DNA from: Gilliamella sp. ESL0443
GTDB taxonomy: Bacteria > Pseudomonadota > Gammaproteobacteria > Enterobacterales > Orbaceae
NCBI RefSeq assembly: GCF_019469165.1
Contig: NZ_CP048263.1
Span: 1,550,001-1,614,000, forward strand
DNA length: 64,000 nucleotides
Reading direction: 5' to 3'
Below the pieces are notes generated by a model, which saw only the letters and a list, made by a program, of their open reading frames with translations, was not told the origin of the DNA and searched no databases. Both the position numbers and the translations under genes were made by a program. Positions within the stretch are counted from its first letter, which is position 1; every line of letters begins with the position of its first letter. Positions 50,381-60,027 of the stretch are shown one piece after another.

Positions 50381-51274
50381 TTATTTAAAATAGTGTTGAT
50401 AAGCTTTTAAGTCATTATAGGTCAGTGAAAATACACCAAGTCCACCATGTTCAAAAGTTATCCAGTTAAATGGTACGTCTGGATACTGTTCTTGTAAAGA
50501 TACCCAGCTGTTGCCGACTTCGCAAATTAATAAGCCTTCTGGTGTTAAATAATTACTTGCATCATGTAAAATTCTTTTCACTAAATCTAACCCATCAAGC
50601 CCAGCTTCAAGCGCCAATTTTGGTTCATATAAAAATTCGTCTGGAAGATCATTCATGTCTTCATCATCGACATAAGGCGGATTAGTGACGATTAAGTCAT
50701 ATTTGTTATCAGGTAATCCATTAAATAGATCAGATAGAATTGGGGTGACTTGATATTGCATATCGTGCATTTCAATATTGGTTTGAGCAACATCAAGAGC
50801 TTCAAGTGAGATATCGGTAATATCAACTTGCGCCTCAGGGAAGGCATAAGCACAGGCAATCCCAATACAGCCACTACCGGTACAAAGATCTAAGATTTTC
50901 TTTGGTTGACTAATAATTAAGTCTTTAAATTGATTGTTAATCAATTCGCCTATCGGAGAGCGAGGTATTAATACTCTTTCATCAACATAAAAGCAGTGAC
51001 CACAAAACCATGCTTGATTGGTTAAGTAAGGTGTTGGTAAGCGATCAGTAATTCGCTTATTGATGATCGCATTTAATTGTTGTTTTTCATCGCTAGTTAG
51101 ATTTGATGCATAAAACTCAGGGGGAATAAATAATGATAAGCCTAACGTTGCTAAGATAAGTTGTTTAGCTTCATCTATAGGATTATCTGTTCCATGCCCT
51201 AGAAAGATATCTGATTGACTAAGTTGTGACGTGGTCCAGCGTATATAATCCTGAACGGTGCGTAAATTTTCCAT
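50381..51274 (-). CDS. prmB: Protein-(glutamine-N5) methyltransferase of ribosomal protein L3
   Basis: PrmB methylates a glutamine of L3 using S-adenosylmethionine. Motif I is ILDLCTGSGCIGIACA, the catalytic NPPY is in LIVTNPPYVDDEDM, and an alpha-helical substrate domain precedes them. VDERVLIPRSPIGEL is typical of PrmB rather than PrmC. Its 297 residues compare with 310. It starts the prmB-aroC-yfcA operon. Confidence 0.94.
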   Translation of the reverse strand: MENLRTVQDYIRWTTSQLSQSDIFLGHGTDNPIDEAKQLILATLGLSLFIPPEFYASNLTSDEKQQLNAIINKRITDRLPTPYLTNQAWFCGHCFYVDERVLIPRSPIGELINNQFKDLIISQPKKILDLCTGSGCIGIACAYAFPEAQVDITDISLEALDVAQTNIEMHDMQYQVTPILSDLFNGLPDNKYDLIVTNPPYVDDEDMNDLPDEFLYEPKLALEAGLDGLDLVKRILHDASNYLTPEGLLICEVGNSWVSLQEQYPDVPFNWITFEHGGLGVFSLTYNDLKAYQHYFK

Positions 51275-51399
51275 ATTAACTCCGGAAGATCAAGGAGAAG
51301 ATGAGGTTACTCGTCAGGTCATTAACCTTGTGCGAATATGTCTCCAGTAATGAGATAGAACCTCTGGGTTCTTTGCTGCAATGACTAAATAAATTTTAA

Positions 51400-51487
51400 T
51401 GGCGGTGAGGAAGGGATTCGAACCCTTGATACGTTGCCGTATACACACTTTCCAGGCGTGCTCCTTCAACCACTCGGACACCTCACC
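51400..51487 (-). tRNA. tRNA-Ser(GGA)
   Basis: An 88-base class II tRNA with CCA. The anticodon loop CTGGAAA lies between CACGC and GTGTG, giving GGA. The long variable arm (TATACGGCAACGTATC) pairs well. It stands alone downstream of the ynhF-like gene. Confidence 0.96.
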
Positions 51488-51555
51488 TTAATTTAGCACC
51501 CGCTTTAAAAAAGCAGGGTGCATACTATAATTATCTGGACCAAATTAATCAAGTC

Positions 51556-51645
51556 TTAATTCATGCAAACAACAACGCCAAAAGCTGCAATAATGGATAA
51601 AATTAATACGGTTGCAACTAAAGCATATTTTAAGTCAGTACACAT
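51556..51645 (-). CDS. ynhF: 29-residue small membrane protein, YnhF-like
   Basis: The peptide reads MCTDLKYALVATVLILSII and then AAFGVVVCMN: a short polar start and one hydrophobic helix. It has the same length and pattern as E. coli YnhF (MSTDLKFSLVTTIIVLGLI..., 29 residues, from memory). An excellent ribosome site TAAGGAG lies 8 bases before the ATG. It lies between prc and tRNA-Ser on their strand. E. coli YnhF is a membrane small protein of unknown function. The plus-strand open frame over this region is a shadow. Confidence 0.82.
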   Translation of the reverse strand: MCTDLKYALVATVLILSIIAAFGVVVCMN

Positions 51646-51674
51646 AGTCTTTTCTCCTTACTTTCGTTTTAACA

Positions 51675-53747
51675 CTATTCAATTGGTTTATCTAAAGATA
51701 AAAATCCACCTAAGTTTTTGCTTTCTTCAATACTTGGATAATTAGGTATTAAGTCAAACAAGATCTCTACCGATTCATCTAAGAATGGATCTGGCTGTTT
51801 ATAATCTTTAGGGAGTTCCTTTAAATTTTTAATAGGTGCTAGACCTGCACGGTTTAAGCGTTCATTCATACGCTTAAGGTCTCGCTCTTCTTTAGTTTTT
51901 TGCTCTGTTTCACGTTCATTTTTATTTAATGAGACAGTGAGATTGTCATTTTTTTTGCTATTAAATTCTTTAATGTCTTCTTCGATATAGTTGAATTCTG
52001 GGTTTTTATCAATTCGAGCTTCATGTTGCGATTTTAAGTTTGCTAATAGTGGTTTGATGTTTGCTACAGTTAAATAGTCTGCAGAAGGAATTTTATCCCA
52101 TGGCATAGCATTATCTAAGAATCGTTCACCAGTTTCATCAACATATTGGCTTTTGGTCATTTCAATATCAGGATCAACACCCTTTAATTGGGTACTGCCA
52201 CCATTAATACGATAGAATTTTTGGACAGTATATTGAGCACCACCAAGTTCAGGCCAGCTTGGGTGTAAACGAGCATCAACTGGGTATGAGATACCTCGTG
52301 AAGTTTGTACTGTTCCCTTGCCATAGGTGGTTTCACCAACAATTACTGCCCGACCATAATCTTGCATCGCTGCTGAGAAAATTTCTGATGCTGAAGCACT
52401 ATAACGGTTAATCATCACAACAATTGGACCACTGTAGTCAATACCTTTATTTTTGTCATCATAAGTCGTGATTTTTTGAAGATTATCACGTACTTGTACG
52501 ACTGGACCATTGTCAATAAATAAGCCTGTTAACTCAATAACTTCAGCTAATGAACCACCGCCATTATTGCGCAAATCAATAACTAGGCCTTGTAATTTTT
52601 CGCTGTTAGCTTCCATTAATAATGATTGAACCTTTTTGCTTAACCCAATATAAAAGCTTGGTATTTCAATAATACCGACTTTGCCTCGGCTATTATTGAT
52701 AACTTTTAATTTTGCTTCTCGATCTTCAAAATGAATTTTGTCACGTTTAAGTTCAATGATTTTAGGTTTGCTGTTGTTGCCCGCTGGTAAAATTTCTAAT
52801 TTTACTATGGTGTTTTTAGGACCGCGTATTTTGTCAACAATATCCTCTAATCGCCAACCGATTACATCTTCTATAGGAGAATTGCTTTGCCCTACCCCGA
52901 TAATTTTATCGCCAACTGTTAATAATTTACTTTTTTCGGCTGGGCCGCCTGTTACAAATGACATGATTACGGTATAATCATCTTGTTGACTAAGTGTGGC
53001 ACCGATTCCTTCGAAAGATAAACTCATTTCAGAATCAAAATCCCGTTTTTTACGCGGCGCTAAATAGCTAGTATGAGGGTCAATTTCGCGTGCAAATGCA
53101 TTCATAAAGACTTGGAAACAATCTTCATTATTAGATTGTTCAATAGTTTTTAATACGCGTTTATATCGTTTAGTTAATACTTCACGAATCTGAGTCTCGT
53201 TTTTACCCGTTAATGCTAAATTTAGCTCGTCATATTTAACGCGTTTTTCCCAATAGTCATCAAGTTCTTTTTCATTAGTTGCCCATGCTAGGTCTTCACG
53301 CTTAAAATTAATTTCGTCTTTAGCGCTAAAGTCCATTGGACGTTGCAATACTTCAAGCGCATATTGATATCGGTTGTAGCGTTTTTGTAAAAAAAGGTTG
53401 TAGATATCGTAAGCTGTTTTTAGATCGCCATCTCTTAATTCTTGACCTAATTGTTCTTGGTAATTACGGAATTTGTTTACATCATCTTGAAGAAAGATAG
53501 TTTTATTACCATCTAATAATTTGAAATAGCGATCGAAAATTTTAGCTGAAAATGCACCATCTAAGGAAAAATCACGATAATGTGATTGAGTAAAGAAATT
53601 AGTTACTCGTTTGGCGACAACTTGATGTACTTCATCTTGTTTTAAAACTGGAATTTGTTCCGTTGCAGGAGTTTTGGCCTGAGCCGTTGTACTAATAATA
53701 CATAAAATGAGACCGAATTTAACAAAACCTTTCAGTAACTTATTCAT
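51675..53747 (-). CDS. prc: Tail-specific periplasmic protease Prc (Tsp)
   Basis: Prc degrades proteins with hydrophobic C termini, including MepS with NlpI, and processes FtsI. A signal peptide (about 1-24, ISTTAQA-K) opens it. A PDZ domain lies near 240-325 (SFEGIGATLSQQDDYTVI). The S41 protease core has LVIDLRNNGGGSLAEVIEL, the nucleophile Ser in RYSASASEIFSAAM and the Lys in TTYGKGTVQTSRG. Its 690 residues compare with 682. It follows proQ by 9 bases. Confidence 0.96.
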   Translation of the reverse strand: MNKLLKGFVKFGLILCIISTTAQAKTPATEQIPVLKQDEVHQVVAKRVTNFFTQSHYRDFSLDGAFSAKIFDRYFKLLDGNKTIFLQDDVNKFRNYQEQLGQELRDGDLKTAYDIYNLFLQKRYNRYQYALEVLQRPMDFSAKDEINFKREDLAWATNEKELDDYWEKRVKYDELNLALTGKNETQIREVLTKRYKRVLKTIEQSNNEDCFQVFMNAFAREIDPHTSYLAPRKKRDFDSEMSLSFEGIGATLSQQDDYTVIMSFVTGGPAEKSKLLTVGDKIIGVGQSNSPIEDVIGWRLEDIVDKIRGPKNTIVKLEILPAGNNSKPKIIELKRDKIHFEDREAKLKVINNSRGKVGIIEIPSFYIGLSKKVQSLLMEANSEKLQGLVIDLRNNGGGSLAEVIELTGLFIDNGPVVQVRDNLQKITTYDDKNKGIDYSGPIVVMINRYSASASEIFSAAMQDYGRAVIVGETTYGKGTVQTSRGISYPVDARLHPSWPELGGAQYTVQKFYRINGGSTQLKGVDPDIEMTKSQYVDETGERFLDNAMPWDKIPSADYLTVANIKPLLANLKSQHEARIDKNPEFNYIEEDIKEFNSKKNDNLTVSLNKNERETEQKTKEERDLKRMNERLNRAGLAPIKNLKELPKDYKQPDPFLDESVEILFDLIPNYPSIEESKNLGGFLSLDKPIE

Positions 53748-53756
53748 ATAAATTCT

Positions 53757-54293
53757 CTATCGATTAATAATATGCTCAGGTTTGACTGTTAGTTCCATTC
53801 CTGTTCCTACTTTGACTTTGATGTGCTCTTTTTCAATAGTAATGATCTGTCCTTTGACTGGTTTTTGACCAACATTGACTCGAACAAAATCACCAATTTT
53901 CAAAGCTCTAGGTTTTCGAGAAGGTTTAGGGGCTGCTTTACGTTTTTGTTTTGCCCTTTCCTTAGCTTGCTCCTTGCTTTCTTTTAATTGTTGCTGAGCA
54001 TGTTCCATTTGTTCTTTGGTAATAACTTCAGTTGGGTTACCATCTAAGTCAACGCGATTTGCACCTTCCTTTATGCAATATAGATAGCGCCAACCCATGG
54101 TGTAGGTTCTAAGTGCAATGCGAAGTTTGGTTTTGCTCAATAATTCACTATTTTCTAGGCGAGAGATAATATCTTGAAAGATGCCAATTTTTAAAGGCTT
54201 TGCTTCCCCTTCAATAGTAAAACAATTAGGAAACTGCTGGTTTAAATAATTAATAATCTCTTTAGTATTTGTTAATTGAAACTGATTTTCCAT
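53757..54293 (-). CDS. proQ: RNA chaperone ProQ
   Basis: ProQ is a global RNA-binding protein for small RNAs and mRNA 3' ends. The N-terminal FinO/ProQ domain (about 1-115) contains FPNCFTIEGEAKPLKIGIFQDI (in part), LRIALRTYTMGWRYLYCIKEGANRVDLDG and a Lys/Arg/Gln-rich linker (AKERAKQKRKAAPKPSRKPR). A short C-terminal Tudor-like domain (KIGDFVRVNVGQKPVKGQII) closes it. The 178 residues are shorter than E. coli's 232, mainly in the linker. It forms the proQ-prc pair. Confidence 0.95.
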   Translation of the reverse strand: MENQFQLTNTKEIINYLNQQFPNCFTIEGEAKPLKIGIFQDIISRLENSELLSKTKLRIALRTYTMGWRYLYCIKEGANRVDLDGNPTEVITKEQMEHAQQQLKESKEQAKERAKQKRKAAPKPSRKPRALKIGDFVRVNVGQKPVKGQIITIEKEHIKVKVGTGMELTVKPEHIINR

Positions 54294-54357
54294 TGATTAT
54301 TCCATTGCTACTAAAAATTTTCTGACGATAAAGTATATCTCAGCTTGTACAATAACA

Positions 54358-54714
54358 CTAATTATCTTTTTTGTGTTTGTTAATAAAAGAAACAAAATCT
54401 TTGATACCATTTCGCATTATCCATGAACTGACAATCGTTTGTTCTTCTGCAGATAATTGTTCAAATGCTGTCATCCACAGTTGTAGTGGATTAATTGGCG
54501 AAACAACATAAGTTGCACTCTCTTCCTCAAGATACAAAGCTTTTTTAACTTCTATTGACAAGCTGCTAATGTGATACTCAATAGCTTTACCACGAACACC
54601 TGAACGTTTACGAGAAGTCCAGTTTTCAGATCTTGCTTTACGATTTATACCTTGTGTTGTTGATGGCATCCCTGCAATACTTAATAGTTCTTTTGGTGAG
54701 AACCACTCTTTCAT
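54358..54714 (-). CDS. Mu-type DNA-binding protein resembling phage Mu repressor N domain
   Basis: The role is not established. The N terminus MKEWFSPKELLSIAGMPST...GINRKARSENWTSRKR...GKAIEYHISSL matches the Mu DNA-binding winged helix (HTH_Tnp_Mu_1) shared by Mu repressor and transposase A. The remaining 60 residues include AFEQLSAEEQTIVSSWIMRNGIKDFVSFI and no catalytic domain. I start at 54714 (ATG, AGGAT before it), not at an in-frame TTG nine codons earlier. It is divergent from a Ner-like gene, as c and ner are in phage Mu. It could be a domesticated repressor. Confidence 0.72.
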   Translation of the reverse strand: MKEWFSPKELLSIAGMPSTTQGINRKARSENWTSRKRSGVRGKAIEYHISSLSIEVKKALYLEEESATYVVSPINPLQLWMTAFEQLSAEEQTIVSSWIMRNGIKDFVSFINKHKKDN

Positions 54715-54732
54715 TCTAATAATCCTATTTTT

Positions 54733-54788
54733 AAGAAACAAGAAAAAGTTATAGAAATTAAAGAAACTTTGTTACAATACTAAGAAAC
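54733..54788. promoter_or_regulatory. Repeated AAGAAAC boxes between Mu-type divergent genes
   Basis: AAGAAAC occurs at 54733-54739, 54761-54767 and 54782-54788 in the same orientation, 28 and 21 bases apart, in the 178-base divergent space. Such spacing suits binding sites of the flanking regulators; binding is inferred only. Confidence 0.4.
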
Positions 54789-54892
54789 TACCTACCATTG
54801 TTATTTAAAGTTAAATTATAAACTTACTGGTTTTGATAACTAGAAAGCATAACATAGATATTTAAGGTTATAAACTAAGAAGGAAGAAAAAA

Positions 54893-55174
54893 ATGGAGAT
54901 TAAATCTAATGATTGGCATAAAGCAGACATTATTGCCGCATTAAAAAAGAAAGGGACAACTCTCGCTGAACTATCTCGTCAATCCGGACTAAGTTCTTCA
55001 ACACTTAGCAATGCGCTTGTTAGACCTTGGACAAAAGGAGAGTCAATTATCGCTAAAGCACTCAATTTAAAACCCTCGCAAATTTGGCCAAGTCGTTATA
55101 TAAATTCAATGACAAGACAGCCAATTAAGCGAGTTTTGAGAAAAAGTTCAGATAATACATCTTCAAATCATTAA
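54893..55174 (+). CDS. Ner/Nlp-like DNA-binding protein (SfsB family)
   Basis: This small helix-turn-helix protein is of the Ner family, phage Mu's early-promoter repressor; E. coli keeps a chromosomal relative, SfsB/Nlp. Residues 5-75 fit the family: NDWHKADIIAALKKKGTTLAELSRQ, then SGLSSSTLSNALVRPW and IIAKALNLKPSQIWPSRY. Its 93 residues are the usual length. AAGGAAG lies 7 bases before the ATG. It faces away from the Mu-type gene at 54358-54714. No transposase or other phage gene follows. Confidence 0.85.
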   Translation: MEIKSNDWHKADIIAALKKKGTTLAELSRQSGLSSSTLSNALVRPWTKGESIIAKALNLKPSQIWPSRYINSMTRQPIKRVLRKSSDNTSSNH

Positions 55175-55383
55175 CTGACAACAATCTAATTAACACTTTT
55201 TTACAAACATATGGAAACATATAGAAACACTTGTTTTCATGTGTTCGTTTTTGCTTTATTCTTTTATCAATTCAATTCATCTATTTTCCTTATTTAAACT
55301 AACTTGATTATTTTCATCAATATTAATCCTATGCTATGATTAGCCATCTTTTGATATAAATCATAGTTTAATAGGCAATTATT

Positions 55384-55746
55384 ATGAAAAATCTTAGTAA
55401 AATTTTGGTGCTTTTATTTTCAGTATTAGCATTATCCGCATGTTCACAAAAAAATTATTTAGAACAAGGTACCCCACTAAGTCATGAGAAGGTGGATAAA
55501 ATTGTTGAAGGCTCAACCACTGAGGCACAACTGCTGCATATTTTTGGTCAACCAGCAAGTAAGGTTAGTATTAATGCTAACGAATCAAAATGGACTTATA
55601 CATATCTTAAAAAAAGTTCAACCAAAAATGCAATTTTTGGGGAAACTCAATACGACATTCTTGAGGGTACGTTAGAAGTAGTGGTAAACCAAGGTGTTGT
55701 AACTTGGTTTAACTATTCGCAAAACAATAAACAGAAGAAGTGGTAA
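55384..55746 (+). CDS. Small lipoprotein, BamE/SmpA-like fold
   Basis: The exact function is unknown. The signal ends in the lipobox ALSAC (Cys20), and Ser after Cys suggests outer-membrane sorting. The mature part shows HEKVDKIVEGSTTEAQLLHIFGQPAS (about 35-60) followed by a WTYTYLK strand, the pattern of SmpA/OmlA/BamE-like domains, which open with a helix ending at a GxP turn. Its 120 residues are similar to BamE, but I do not think it is BamE itself. It stands alone, with its own terminator. Confidence 0.75.
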   Translation: MKNLSKILVLLFSVLALSACSQKNYLEQGTPLSHEKVDKIVEGSTTEAQLLHIFGQPASKVSINANESKWTYTYLKKSSTKNAIFGETQYDILEGTLEVVVNQGVVTWFNYSQNNKQKKW

Positions 55747-55762
55747 TTATCATTTGATTATT

Positions 55763-55790
55763 AAGCACATCAATTAGATGTGCTTTTTCA
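55763..55790 (+). terminator. Terminator after the small lipoprotein gene
   Basis: AAGCACATC (55763-55771) pairs with GATGTGCTT (55778-55786), followed by TTT. It lies 17 bases after the stop. Confidence 0.85.
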
Positions 55791-55924
55791 TCTATTTGCT
55801 TAATGATTGTTTTTACCGTTAAATCACCTTATTCTCAGATTTTCATTTCATATTTTGTTTAGATTCCATTCATATACTTTATTCCGCTCTGGACAAAAGT
55901 CTTTATTACGTTATACTCGTTTGC

Positions 55925-56313
<389 letters not shown>

Positions 56314-56315
56314 TT

Positions 56316-57002
56316 TTATTCTTTACGGTTTTGCTTTGCTTGTTTTTTATTACCTAACCAACGCTTTATTGCTAACCAAATCGAAAATACTAATCCTAAT
56401 ACCAATAAAAATACTGGTATTAACATTAATAAAGACATAATCTGTTTTTCGTATGTTTTAAAAATTGGTGATAAACCAAATAAATAGCCTAATGTAACAA
56501 TCAAAAATATCCATAATGTTGCACTTACCCAATTGTAGATATGAAATTTACGGCTATGCAAACCTGATAACCCCGCCATCATTGGTAATAATGTGCGAAC
56601 AAATGCAATAAATCGTCCAATAAATAGTGCTTGTAAGCCATATTTGTGGAATAGTACCTCTGATTTATGGTGATATTTTTCTGGCAAATGTGCCATCCAA
56701 TTCTGTACAGTTTTGGTATTACCCAGCCACCGGCCTTGTGCATAACCGAGCCATGTGCCGAAGGCAGCACCAGCAATTAGAATTAAGTTTATAAGACCAA
56801 AATGAAAAACATCAAGACTTATCAATACGCCAGTTAGAAACAGTAAACTATCACCCGGTAAAAAAGCTGCGGGTAACACACCGTTTTCTAATAGAATGAT
56901 GACAAATAGCATTCCATATAATATCCATAACACATCTGGGTTTGAGAGTGTTTTTATATCCATATGAACAAATGCTTGGTATAGTGTAATGATTGTATCC
57001 AT
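56316..57002 (-). CDS. yqjA: DedA-family membrane protein (YqjA-like)
   Basis: DedA proteins of the inner membrane are linked to undecaprenyl phosphate or lipid recycling and to proton-dependent homeostasis. The signatures LLENGVLPAAFLPGDSLLFLTGVL (given in part), YAQGRWLGNTKTVQNWMAHLPEKYH and FIGRFIAFVRTLLPMMAGLSG fit YqjA/YghB of E. coli very closely. Its 228 residues compare with 220. It ends 3 bases from the rnpB 3' end, convergent with it. YghB is the alternative name. Confidence 0.85.
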   Translation of the reverse strand: MDTIITLYQAFVHMDIKTLSNPDVLWILYGMLFVIILLENGVLPAAFLPGDSLLFLTGVLISLDVFHFGLINLILIAGAAFGTWLGYAQGRWLGNTKTVQNWMAHLPEKYHHKSEVLFHKYGLQALFIGRFIAFVRTLLPMMAGLSGLHSRKFHIYNWVSATLWIFLIVTLGYLFGLSPIFKTYEKQIMSLLMLIPVFLLVLGLVFSIWLAIKRWLGNKKQAKQNRKE

Positions 57003-57032
57003 TTAGCTTATTTTCTCATTAATGTATTATTA

Positions 57033-58490
57033 TTAGTGGTTAATAGTACCACCTACGGTTAAATTATTCACTTTTAAAGTCGGTTGACCAACTCTAACAG
57101 GAACGCTTTGCCCTGCTTTACCACAAACACCAACACCTGGATCAAGTTCGAGATCATTGCCTACCATTGAAATCTGTTGCATCGTTTCAATACCTGATCC
57201 AATAAGCGTTGCACCTGTGACCGCCGTAGTAATTTTACCTTTTTCAATTAAATAGGCTTCTGAAGTTGAGAAGACAAATTTTCCTGAAGTTATATCGACT
57301 TGCCCACCTGCAAAATTAGGTGCATATAGTCCATAATCTACACTTTGGATGATTTCATCAAAACTCGATGTTCCCGCTAGCATATAGGTATTGGTCATTC
57401 TAGGCATTGGTAAACAGGCGTACCCTTCACGGCGACCATTGCCAGTCGAATGGCAATTCATTAATTTTGCGTTAAGCTTATCAAACATGTAGCCTTTTAA
57501 AACACCGTTTTCGATTAATACCGTTTTTTGACTTGGCGTACCTTCATCATCAATAGAGAGTGAACCTCGACGATTTTCAATGGTTCCATCATCAACGATA
57601 GTACAAAGCTCTGAGGTAACTTGTTCGCCAATTTTTCCTGAAAACACAGAACTATTTTTACGGTTAAAGTCTCCCTCTAGCCCGTGTCCTACTGCTTCGT
57701 GAAGTAACACACCTGGCCAACCTGCACCTAAAACAACTGGCATAGTCCCTGCTGGAGCCGGTTTGGCTGAGAGCAAAACTAAAGCTTGACGCACAGCTTT
57801 TCGGGTATAACTATCTACATAACTTTCACCTGTTTCCGCGTTAGTCGTTAAAAAATAGTCATAACTAAATCGACCACCACCGCCACTACTCCCTCGTTCA
57901 CGTTTACCATCTTGTTCGACAAGGACGGATACTGATAAGCGAACTAAAGGCCTAACATCTGCACATAAGGTACCATCAGTGCCAGCGATTAAAATGTCTT
58001 CATAACTACCAATTAAGCTTGCTGAAACTTCAATGACTCTTGGATCAATTGAACGTGCTAACTTATCAACTTGGTGTAATAAGGCAATTTTTTGCTCTTG
58101 CGAAAAGCTATTTATCGGATTAAGCGATGGATACTTGATGATATTATTAGCCGTTTTAAATGGAGTAACCATAATTGGTGTTTGATTTTTAGTAATAGAG
58201 TTTGCGGCTAATACACTTTGCTCTAATCGAGCTAAAGAAAGCTGATCAGTATAGGCAAATCCTGTTTTTTCACCAATAATCGCTCTAACACCAACACCTT
58301 GATCGCGATGAAAAGAGGCATTTTTAATAATGCTATCTTCAAGAGACCAACTTTCGTAATAACCAGATAAAAAATATAAATCACCAAAATCAATTTGCCT
58401 TGAACTAAGCATATCAAGCAAATTTACTATATCTTGCTGATTTAAGTTATTTGGATTGAGTAACCGTTCACTCACTTGGGCTACGTTCAT
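57033..58490 (-). CDS. tldD: Metalloprotease TldD
   Basis: TldD with TldE/PmbA forms a zinc protease that trims peptides such as microcin precursors and CcdA. The zinc motif is [12 protein letters not shown] (HExxxH). [33 protein letters not shown] and [23 protein letters not shown] are typical. Its 485 residues compare with 481. tldE is not in the window. It lies 49 bases after rng; in E. coli yhdP sits between them and is absent here. Confidence 0.95.
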   Translation of the reverse strand: MNVAQVSERLLNPNNLNQQDIVNLLDMLSSRQIDFGDLYFLSGYYESWSLEDSIIKNASFHRDQGVGVRAIIGEKTGFAYTDQLSLARLEQSVLAANSITKNQTPIMVTPFKTANNIIKYPSLNPINSFSQEQKIALLHQVDKLARSIDPRVIEVSASLIGSYEDILIAGTDGTLCADVRPLVRLSVSVLVEQDGKRERGSSGGGGRFSYDYFLTTNAETGESYVDSYTRKAVRQALVLLSAKPAPAGTMPVVLGAGWPGVLLHEAVGHGLEGDFNRKNSSVFSGKIGEQVTSELCTIVDDGTIENRRGSLSIDDEGTPSQKTVLIENGVLKGYMFDKLNAKLMNCHSTGNGRREGYACLPMPRMTNTYMLAGTSSFDEIIQSVDYGLYAPNFAGGQVDITSGKFVFSTSEAYLIEKGKITTAVTGATLIGSGIETMQQISMVGNDLELDPGVGVCGKAGQSVPVRVGQPTLKVNNLTVGGTINH

Positions 58491-58539
58491 AAATTCCTTA
58501 ATCTAATGATTATCAATATAAAAACTGTAAAATTTATTA

Positions 58540-60015
58540 TTACATAAGTACTACATCATATTGTTCTTGAATATAAAGTGGTTCAACTTTTACTTCAACA
58601 CGTTTACCAACAAACACTTCAACTTCTGCTAGCGCATGTGATTCATCCGTCGTTAATGCATTAGCCACTGCAGCTGAGGCATAAACCAAAAAGTATTCAG
58701 AGCGGTGAGCTTTGTATATACGAACAATTTCACGGAGTATTTCATTACAAACCGTTTCTACTGATTTAACAATCCCTCGACCTTTACATGCAGGACACTC
58801 TTCACAAAGTATATGACCAATACTTTCTCGAGTCCGCTTACGTGTCATTTCAACTAACCCCAAACCAGAGAAAGTGTTCACAGATGTTCGTGCTCGGTCT
58901 TTAGCTAAAAAGTCTTGTAAAGATAATAACACTCGTTCACGGTGAATATCTTCTTGCATATCAATAAAATCGATAATGATAATACCGCCTAAATTGCGTA
59001 ATCGTAATTGACGCGCAATCGCAATAGTTGCTTCGATATTGGTGTTGAAAATAGTTTCTTCTAAATTACGATGACCTACAAATGCACCAGTATTAATATC
59101 AATGGTCGTCATAGCTTCGGTTTGATCAATAATTAAATAACCACCCGATTTTAATTTGACTTTACGGTCTAACGCTCGTTGAATTTCGTTTTCAATATCA
59201 TACAGATCGAAAATAGGGATATTACCGCGATAATGGGTTAATTTGTTGGTAACTTCTGGCATAAATTCCTGTGTAAACTCAACCAACAAATCATAAGTAA
59301 GTTTAGAGTCAACCAAAATTCGTTCAATTGGGTCGCCAACAAAATCCCGTAATACTCGCTGAGATAAAGCAAGCTCACCATAGACTAAATATTTGCTGAT
59401 TGGACGCGCCATTCGTTCTTGAATTTTTGCCCATAAACGTTTTAAAAAATTGGCATCTTGTTCAAGTTCGTGAGCATTTGCTCCTTCGGCAGCAGTTCTA
59501 ACAATAAAACCACTTTCATCGGTAACATATTGTTCAACAATTTTTTTTAGCCTTTCACGCTCTTCTTCCGATTCAATTCGTTGCGATGTCGCTACATGAG
59601 CAGAGTTTGGACCAGGCATTAAAACTAAATAACGCGAAGGTAAAGTTATATCTGTAGTAAGTCTGGCACCTTTAGTCCCCAAAGGATCTTTAACAACTTG
59701 TACCATTAAATCTTGGCCTTGACGTACCAATTCAGAAATATCTTTAACTTGAAACTGTTCTTGTTCACTGTCCGATACGCATTCGGTATGCGGCATGATA
59801 TCCGAAGCGTGCAAAAAAGCAGCTTTTTCAAGACCGATATCAACAAACGCAGCTTGCATACCCGGTAAAATACGAATGATTTTGCCTTTATAGATATTTC
59901 CTACAATACCTCGACGTGATTCACGATCTACGTGGATTTCTTGTAATATCCCATCTTCAATATATGCCACCCGAGTTTCTGATGGCGTTACGTTCATTAA
60001 TAATTCGACAGACAT
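58540..60015 (-). CDS. rng: Ribonuclease G
   Basis: RNase G matures the 16S rRNA 5' end and cuts some mRNAs. An S1 domain (about 35-125, IVGNIYKGKIIRILPGMQAAFVDIGL, given in part) is followed by the RNase E/G catalytic core with GGYLIIDQTEAMTTIDINTGAFVG, LGGIIIIDFIDM and the zinc link CEECPACKGRG. Its 491 residues equal RNase G (489), without RNase E's C-terminal scaffold. It is downstream of mreD; the maf gene usually between them is missing. Confidence 0.96.
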   Translation of the reverse strand: MSVELLMNVTPSETRVAYIEDGILQEIHVDRESRRGIVGNIYKGKIIRILPGMQAAFVDIGLEKAAFLHASDIMPHTECVSDSEQEQFQVKDISELVRQGQDLMVQVVKDPLGTKGARLTTDITLPSRYLVLMPGPNSAHVATSQRIESEEERERLKKIVEQYVTDESGFIVRTAAEGANAHELEQDANFLKRLWAKIQERMARPISKYLVYGELALSQRVLRDFVGDPIERILVDSKLTYDLLVEFTQEFMPEVTNKLTHYRGNIPIFDLYDIENEIQRALDRKVKLKSGGYLIIDQTEAMTTIDINTGAFVGHRNLEETIFNTNIEATIAIARQLRLRNLGGIIIIDFIDMQEDIHRERVLLSLQDFLAKDRARTSVNTFSGLGLVEMTRKRTRESIGHILCEECPACKGRGIVKSVETVCNEILREIVRIYKAHRSEYFLVYASAAVANALTTDESHALAEVEVFVGKRVEVKVEPLYIQEQYDVVLM

Positions 60016-60027
60016 AATGATCCCTTA

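Noticed and set aside
51563-51745. 60-codon plus-strand open frame between tRNA-Ser and prc
   Set aside because: It is antisense to the YnhF-like gene and the prc 3' end, lacks a ribosome site, and has no protein-like pattern.
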